From Gigaspora rosea (Eukaryota > Glomeromycota > Glomeromycetes > Diversisporales > Gigasporaceae): a DNA stretch of 64,000 nucleotides. Positions 59,202 to 64,000 of this stretch are shown one piece after another. The notes below the pieces were generated by a model. It was given only the letters and a program-made list of their open reading frames with translations. It did not search any database and was not told the DNA's origin. The position numbers and the translations under genes are program-made. How positions within the stretch are numbered: position 1 is the stretch's first letter; each line of letters begins with the position of its first letter. The stretch lies in NCBI GenBank assembly GCA_003550325.1, contig QKWP01000211.1:292161-356160 (forward strand). The letters run 5' to 3'.

Positions 59202-59345
59202 TATACACGTAGTGTTTTTTTTTAAATTACTACAGTATATCAGTTTTTTATTGATTTATCATTTATTTTTTTGTATTTTTTTTTTACTTTTTTTTTTAAA
59301 TTTTTTTAATTTTTTTTTTATTATTTTTTAAGAATTATTATATTT

Positions 59346-59671
59346 ATCGCCATAGCGATGTATCGCTACCCCTGATCAACCAATAAGAATTCAGGATCAG
59401 GTGTAACGTGAGATCGAAGTGATTACGATTTTTTTTCAAAAATCAGCCATAACACTAATTTTGCCTATGAAACCATCTTTTATGCTCTAACAAAAAAAAT
59501 TCCTTATGAAATTTTGGATTAGAAGCTTTTCGCTAAAACACACTACCCTGACCCTAGCCTAACCCTTACCCTAAACTAACCCTTACCCTAACCCTAAACT
59601 AATGAGTTTATTTATTGTTTTAATTTTATGTTACACAAGATCTTATAGGGTGCGATGTATCGCCTATGCGA
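59346..59671. mobile_element. Repeat family M, copy 4
   Basis: The inverted ends CGCCATAGCGATGTATCGC and CGCATAGGCGATACATCGC include a TAGCGAT-GT-ATCGCTA hairpin. Core: AATTCAGGATCAGGTGTAAC, ATGAAACCATCTTTTATGCT, ATTCCTTATGAAATTTTGG, then a CCCTAA/CCTTACCCTAA tract at 59550-59600. Confidence 0.75.
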
Positions 59672-59959
59672 AAAAATCAAAAATTCATTTTTTAATTATT
59701 TTTTATTTTAATTTATCAGTTTTTTTTTAATTTTTTTTTATTTTAATTATTGGATTTTTTTTATTAATTGTTTAAAGAGAATAACTACACTTAACTGGGG
59801 GGAAATCCCCTCTCCAGTTATACAACAGGATCTACATATATATATCTGCACAACAGGATCTACAAGATACGTAATTTTTTTTGTTTGTATTGTTTTTTTG
59901 TATTACTAATCAATTTTTTTTTGTATAGTTGTAGTTTACGTTACTATCTTTTTCTTCTA

Positions 59960-61100
59960 ATATCAACGTTTTGGATACCTTGGTGCTGTTCCTTGGAATT
60001 GTCATATGTTGGTGTCGTCATAGGTGTCGTCGTTGGTGTCATCCATCGCTAGTATTGTATGGTGTTTTCATGTCACTTTGCTTATTTCGTATTTTTTTTT
60101 GTTTTTCGCTTTTGCACTTGGTGTTTTGCTTTGACTGTGTTTGCTTACTTTGAATATCAGCATTATTTGGTATCACTTTTAGGTATCGACATTCTTCAGT
60201 GTCATTATTTTTCAGTGTCGTCGTTTTTGGTATGTTGGCGCCTTTATCTTGTTCCCTTTCATTGTGCCGTGTTTCTGTCTTCTCTTATGATTGTCCGGGT
60301 GTCATATTGGCATGCGTTTGTTAATGTCTTGTGCTTGATGTTTTGTCACCATTTCCCTGTAAAAAAAGTAGTACGGGTTGGTGTCAGGAATGCTTGAAAT
60401 AGCACAGATCTTGCGGCATGCACAGGAACGTTTTAAGGAATAGCACAGTAAAAATGGCTCAGACATTACGGCAAAGGGTATCATATGAATTGGCGTTTAG
60501 ATGACACATATATGTACGTTACACATGTGTTGACTCATTTCGTAGAAAGCAAAAGGTCAGTAAAGGATATATTTTTAAAAAAACAGCAATATCTCATGAT
60601 TCACTGATGAAGCTTGTGTGTTTTAACAAAAAGGAATTTCTTAAAAATTTTGCTTCATATGTAGTTGGCTTGTTCATCTTATATTGATTACTTATGTAAA
60701 TTTATGTTTTAATAGCTAATCCACATTGTTATCTTGGTGGCACTTGATTTACATTCATTACCTATGCCAAACCCCATGCTGATTCGACTGCAAAAAGAAG
60801 TTAATGTTAGATAACTGTACAAAGGGTTTGAAGTAAGATTGGGATTATTTATGGTTAGGGTAAAGGTAGTGTGGGTTTAGGGTTAGGCTAGTATTAGACA
60901 AAAGGGATAGGGTATAGTTAGGGTAAGGGTAGTGCGGGATTAGGGTAAAACTAGATGAAAGGGATGAGGTTATGGTTAGGGTAAGGGTAGTGCGGGATTA
61001 TGGTTAGGCTAGTATTTGATTAATACGTTTTAGAAACTTATATAAAAATAAATATATTTTGATATGTAATATAAATAATAATAAATATGAAATTGTTTTT
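59960..61100 (+). repeat. GT-rich low-complexity module
   Basis: GGTGTCGTCATAGGTGTCGT-type runs, then GGTTAGGGTAAGGGTAGTG repeats (60850-61015, three copies of about 60-75 bp). Same character as 51060-51700. Short frames here are low complexity and not supported as genes. Confidence 0.6.
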
Positions 61101-61225
61101 ATATAATTTTATTGGTTGATTTAGGCTTGTATAACAGGAAAATTTCCCCAGTTAAAATTAGCAATTATCTTTTTTAATTAATTTTTTTGACTTTTTTTTT
61201 TTTTATTATTATTATTATTTTGAAA

Positions 61226-61570
61226 TTAACTAATGTTCACCACAGGTAATTATTACCTGTAATAAATAAATAAATAAAAGCAAACAATTTTTATTAAGTA
61301 AAAGTTAAATTTTTTTAATATTAGGGTAAGGGTAAGAACTGGGATGGGGCGGGGCATAGTTTATACCAAAATTTTACAAGGAATTTTTTTTTGCATAAAA
61401 AAAAGTAGGTTTATAAGCAAGTTTTTTAGGCTAGAAGCAATTTTAGCAATTTTTTTAAAAATTTATTTGTTTTTGTTATACAAAGATTGATTTACATGTT
61501 ACACCTGATCCTGTATTTTAATTGGCAAATTGACTATAGGTGATAAATACCTGTGGTATAAATTAGAAAT
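61226..61570 (-). mobile_element. Repeat family M, copy 5
   Basis: Minus-strand core AATACAGGATCAGGTGTAAC, GCTAAAATTGCTTCTAGCC, ATTCCTTGTAAAATTTTGGT, CCCCGCCCCATCCCAG, then CCCTTACCCTAA. The ends share ACCACAGGTA in inverted orientation, and the lower-coordinate end has an ACAGGTAAT-T-ATTACCTGT hairpin. Confidence 0.7.
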
Positions 61571-61636
61571 ATTCTATTATTTTTTTAAATTTTTTTTATT
61601 AATTTTTTGACTTTTTTTTTTTTATTATTTTTTTTT

Positions 61637-61818
61637 NNNNNNNNNNNNNNNNNNNNNNNNNNNNNNNNNNNNNNNNNNNNNNNNNNNNNNNNNNNNNNNN
61701 NNNNNNNNNNNNNNNNNNNNNNNNNNNNNNNNNNNNNNNNNNNNNNNNNNNNNNNNNNNNNNNNNNNNNNNNNNNNNNNNNNNNNNNNNNNNNNNNNNNN
61801 NNNNNNNNNNNNNNNNNN
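61637..61818. other. Assembly gap (182 N)
   Basis: Flanked on both sides by T-rich low-complexity sequence, the likely cause of the gap. An apparent open frame across it is meaningless. Confidence 1.
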
Positions 61819-62110
61819 TTTAATTGATTATTTATTTAAATTAATTTTATTTAAATTTTTTTTAATTTTAATTTTTTCAACTTTTTTTTTTAAAAAAAAT
61901 GTTCTTTTTTTTATTTTAATTTTTTTTAAACATTTTTTTTTATTTAATAAATTATTTATTTAAATTAATTTTATTTAAATTTTTTTTATTGTTTGTTATT
62001 TTTATTTTTTTAAATTTTTTTTTATTTATTTTAATTTATTTTAATTTTTTTAATGGTTTTTTATTTAATTGTTTTTTTTTAATAATGTTTCTTTTTTTTA
62101 TCAGTTAAAT
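61819..62110 (+). repeat. (T)n/TTTAATT low-complexity tract
   Basis: Almost only A and T, with runs of TTTAATT and TTATTTAAATTAATTTT repeated at 61819 and 61947. Confidence 0.85.
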
Positions 62111-62980
62111 ATATACGGTATATAATTTAAATAAGCAGCAATGATCAAATTATACAGAGATAATAAAGATAAATAAATTCAATTTTTTTTCAACTTTTTT
62201 TGATTATTTTACTAATTTACTGTGTGCTTCTCTTGTTATTGGTAGTGTTTTTCGTAAAGTTAGCTGCAGGTACTAGCTTAGATGGCTGAGTGGCGAAACT
62301 CAAGCTGTTTTTCCTATTTAAGGTAAAGTAACTAATGTGAAAAAAGTGAAAGTAAAAAAATTTGAATTGCGAAAATCATATCTGCATACTTTTTTTTGCT
62401 AACATTAACTTTATCCATGTTTATAATATTTTTTTAATGGAAACGTTGTCTAGTTTGGTAATTCTTTTTATCGCTAGTACCATCCAATTTGGTGTTTATA
62501 GTGACCTGGTCTTGTTGGTGTCTTTCAGTTTGATTTCATTGTTGGTATAGTGTTTCCTGTTATGTGTTTCTTTTTTGTTACCGGTGCATTATCTTGGACA
62601 TTGGGTTTCTTAGATGCGTACAGCTAAGTATTCATTTCTTTTGTTTTTTCTTTAGTTTTTTAGAGATAGGTAATGCTTTTTAATATGTTCATCATTGGGA
62701 CCTTTTTTTTCACGTTGTGTTTAACACATTTGTATGGGGTTTGTACAGTATTTCATCGACGTTTGTAAGGTTTCTCAATGGCGCTTGGGTGTAGCATAAT
62801 AGTTAGTATAGGATTTAGTATAACAGTTGGGACATAGCATGATATTGGGATGTAGCACAATAGTTAGAATGTAGCATGATAGTTGGAATCGGGTTTATGT
62901 TGTAATTTGTATTTATTTTTTTATTTTTTTTTTGTATTTTGTATTTTGTAATAAATTAAATTGTTAAAATATATGAATAT
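62111..62980 (+). repeat. GT-rich module, third copy; no gene
   Basis: TGGTGTCTTTCAGTTTG and repeated TAGCATAATAGTTAG-type units (62790-62885). Resembles the modules at 51 and 60 kb in composition and motif order. A TGGCTGAGTGG motif near 62283 is an isolated A-box-like match. Confidence 0.5.
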
Positions 62981-63188
62981 TCGAATTTATTGTTTTAATA
63001 TATGAACAATTAGCTAGCATTTAATTTATTATTATTTACTTTTTACAATCTGTACAAATTATTGAATTGTTAAAGATCTGTGCAAAAATTAAAAAAATTC
63101 TTTAACGGCCATTGGCAGGGTTGCAGATTTGCACAGATTTTTATTAATTGCACTATATTTATTTACCTGATGCTAGATATTATAATTT
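62981..63188. other. AT-rich, nothing recognised
   Basis: Contains inverted AATCTGTACAAAT/GATTTGCACAGATTTTT-like motifs near 63050-63145. No gene. Confidence 0.4.
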
Positions 63189-63301
63189 ATTTTTTAGCAA
63201 ATTACTATAAAATTTATATGTAATATTCAACCTTTAGCAAATTTACTTGATTTTAGGGGTAGCAAAAACGTTATGACCTATATGAAAGATGCCTGGGGTC
63301 C
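63189..63301 (+). repeat. Right-half copy of the GGACCCCGGACATCTC MITE
   Basis: TTTAGCAAATTTACTTGATT, then GGGGTAGCAAAAACG, TATGACCTATAT and GGGGTCC match the right end of 58494-59201. Confidence 0.75.
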
Positions 63302-63446
63302 TATATCATGTTAATATATTACAATAATTAACTTACTTTAATTAAGATTCAATTTTATTTTGTTGGTAAGCTTTATGCTAAAATTATTTTCTATTATTTA
63401 TTCATCATCATGTTTGATAATTAATTCTTTGATTGGTAAAATATTA

Positions 63447-63586
63447 TAGTCTTCCTCCTCTATAATCACCTTCTATATAAGATAATTTATTAAAAAATTT
63501 ATAAAAAAAACTTCTATATAATTACAAACTTTTATAATCACCAATTTTTTTGATACAAACTGTATAATTATAGAAGAGAAAGACTG
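63447..63586. mobile_element. 140-bp Tc1/pogo-like MITE
   Basis: The ends TAGTCTTCCTCCTCTATAAT and (inverted) CAGTCTTTCTCTTCTATAAT are preceded by TA on the left. The right-flank TA is degraded to TG. Confidence 0.65.
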
Positions 63587-64000
63587 TGCTTGTAACCTTA
63601 TAGTTTTCCAAAATTACGAAACATATTTATAAATTCATCCTCATATACAGAAATTAGTGGATAAGCATTATTTCACTAAACCTAAAAATAAATAAGCAAA
63701 TATATAAAATAAAATTGACTATATAAAATAACAGCAATAAAGTATATAAAATACTTTTTTAAAAAAGTTTGAATTCACTTTACTAATTAAGTTAACTATA
63801 AAAAAAAATTGACTTTTCATATATATTATACAAGTACATGTCCATTGGTATAAATTTGAAAAATATACTTGTTCAGACTTTGACTCTTCTTTTTTAGCTT
63901 TTTCCATTCTTGCTTGAATTCTTTTCTTCAAGGTAGGCCTCCACATGGGCCAGGGCTACCCACGGGTACCCTAAGAGTAGTACTACTAGGGCTGGGCTTG
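63587..64000. other. AT-rich, then a GC-richer edge
   Basis: No gene. From 63932 the sequence becomes GC-richer with GGGCCAGGGCTACCC and ACGGGTACCC motifs and a TAGGGCTGGGC at about 63989. This resembles the end and subterminal repeats of another hAT element that runs beyond the window. Confidence 0.35.

Noticed and set aside
61607..61963. 118-codon open frame
   Set aside because: It crosses the N gap and T-rich low-complexity DNA.
62270..62305. tRNA gene
   Set aside because: Only an A-box-like TGGCTGAGTGG; no B box and no cloverleaf pairing.

Overview
This is AT-rich, repeat-dominated eukaryotic DNA. The one complete gene model has nine short, AT-rich GT..AG introns. There are no operons, no ribosome binding sites, and no rRNA or intact tRNA genes. 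The dense hAT content, the secreted S1-protease paralogues and the base composition fit an arbuscular mycorrhizal fungus (Glomeromycotina, Rhizophagus/Gigaspora-like). That assignment is my inference (about 0.6) and not something the sequence proves.

Layout. 1-11 kb: a TTAA-flanked MITE, a broken DDE-type transposon with long inverted ends (1348-5696), a decayed hAT C-terminus (about 6.07-6.99 kb), a Harbinger-like MITE split by another MITE, and a 2.2 kb inverted-repeat element. 11.1-17.5 kb: one decayed hAT element with a perfect 8-bp target duplication, whose transposase remnant is itself split by two smaller hAT-type elements, each with its own perfect 8-bp duplication. 17.7-27.2 kb: stacked long foldbacks and MITEs, plus a roughly 1 kb GC-richer retroposon-like unit with tRNA-type Pol III boxes, an A-tail and a 15-bp target duplication. 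27.6-40 kb: a tandemly duplicated locus for a secreted chymotrypsin-fold (S1) serine protease. The first copy is broken by two hAT insertions. The second keeps His/Asp/Ser but carries an in-frame TAA that both copies share. 41.4-48.2 kb: a hAT transposon with perfect 8-bp duplications and an apparently intact ten-exon transposase gene of 702 residues. 48.6-49.0 kb: a relic of the protease 5' region on the minus strand. 49.7-53.2 kb: a hAT-ended element made largely of a 19-bp AT satellite. 53.4-64 kb: MITEs, foldbacks, GT-rich low-complexity modules and a 182-base assembly gap.

How the parts relate. At least seven elements share one plan: termini beginning TAG, 8-bp target duplications (five perfect, three of them on elements where both ends are clean; two further ones 6/8), and an element-specific array of short palindromic repeats just inside the ends. 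Only the element at 41364-48220 retains a usable-looking transposase. The protease is the only recognisable host-type gene family. Everything between it and the window edges is best read as layers of insertions, and the target duplications, empty sites and mirror arms let much of their order be reconstructed.
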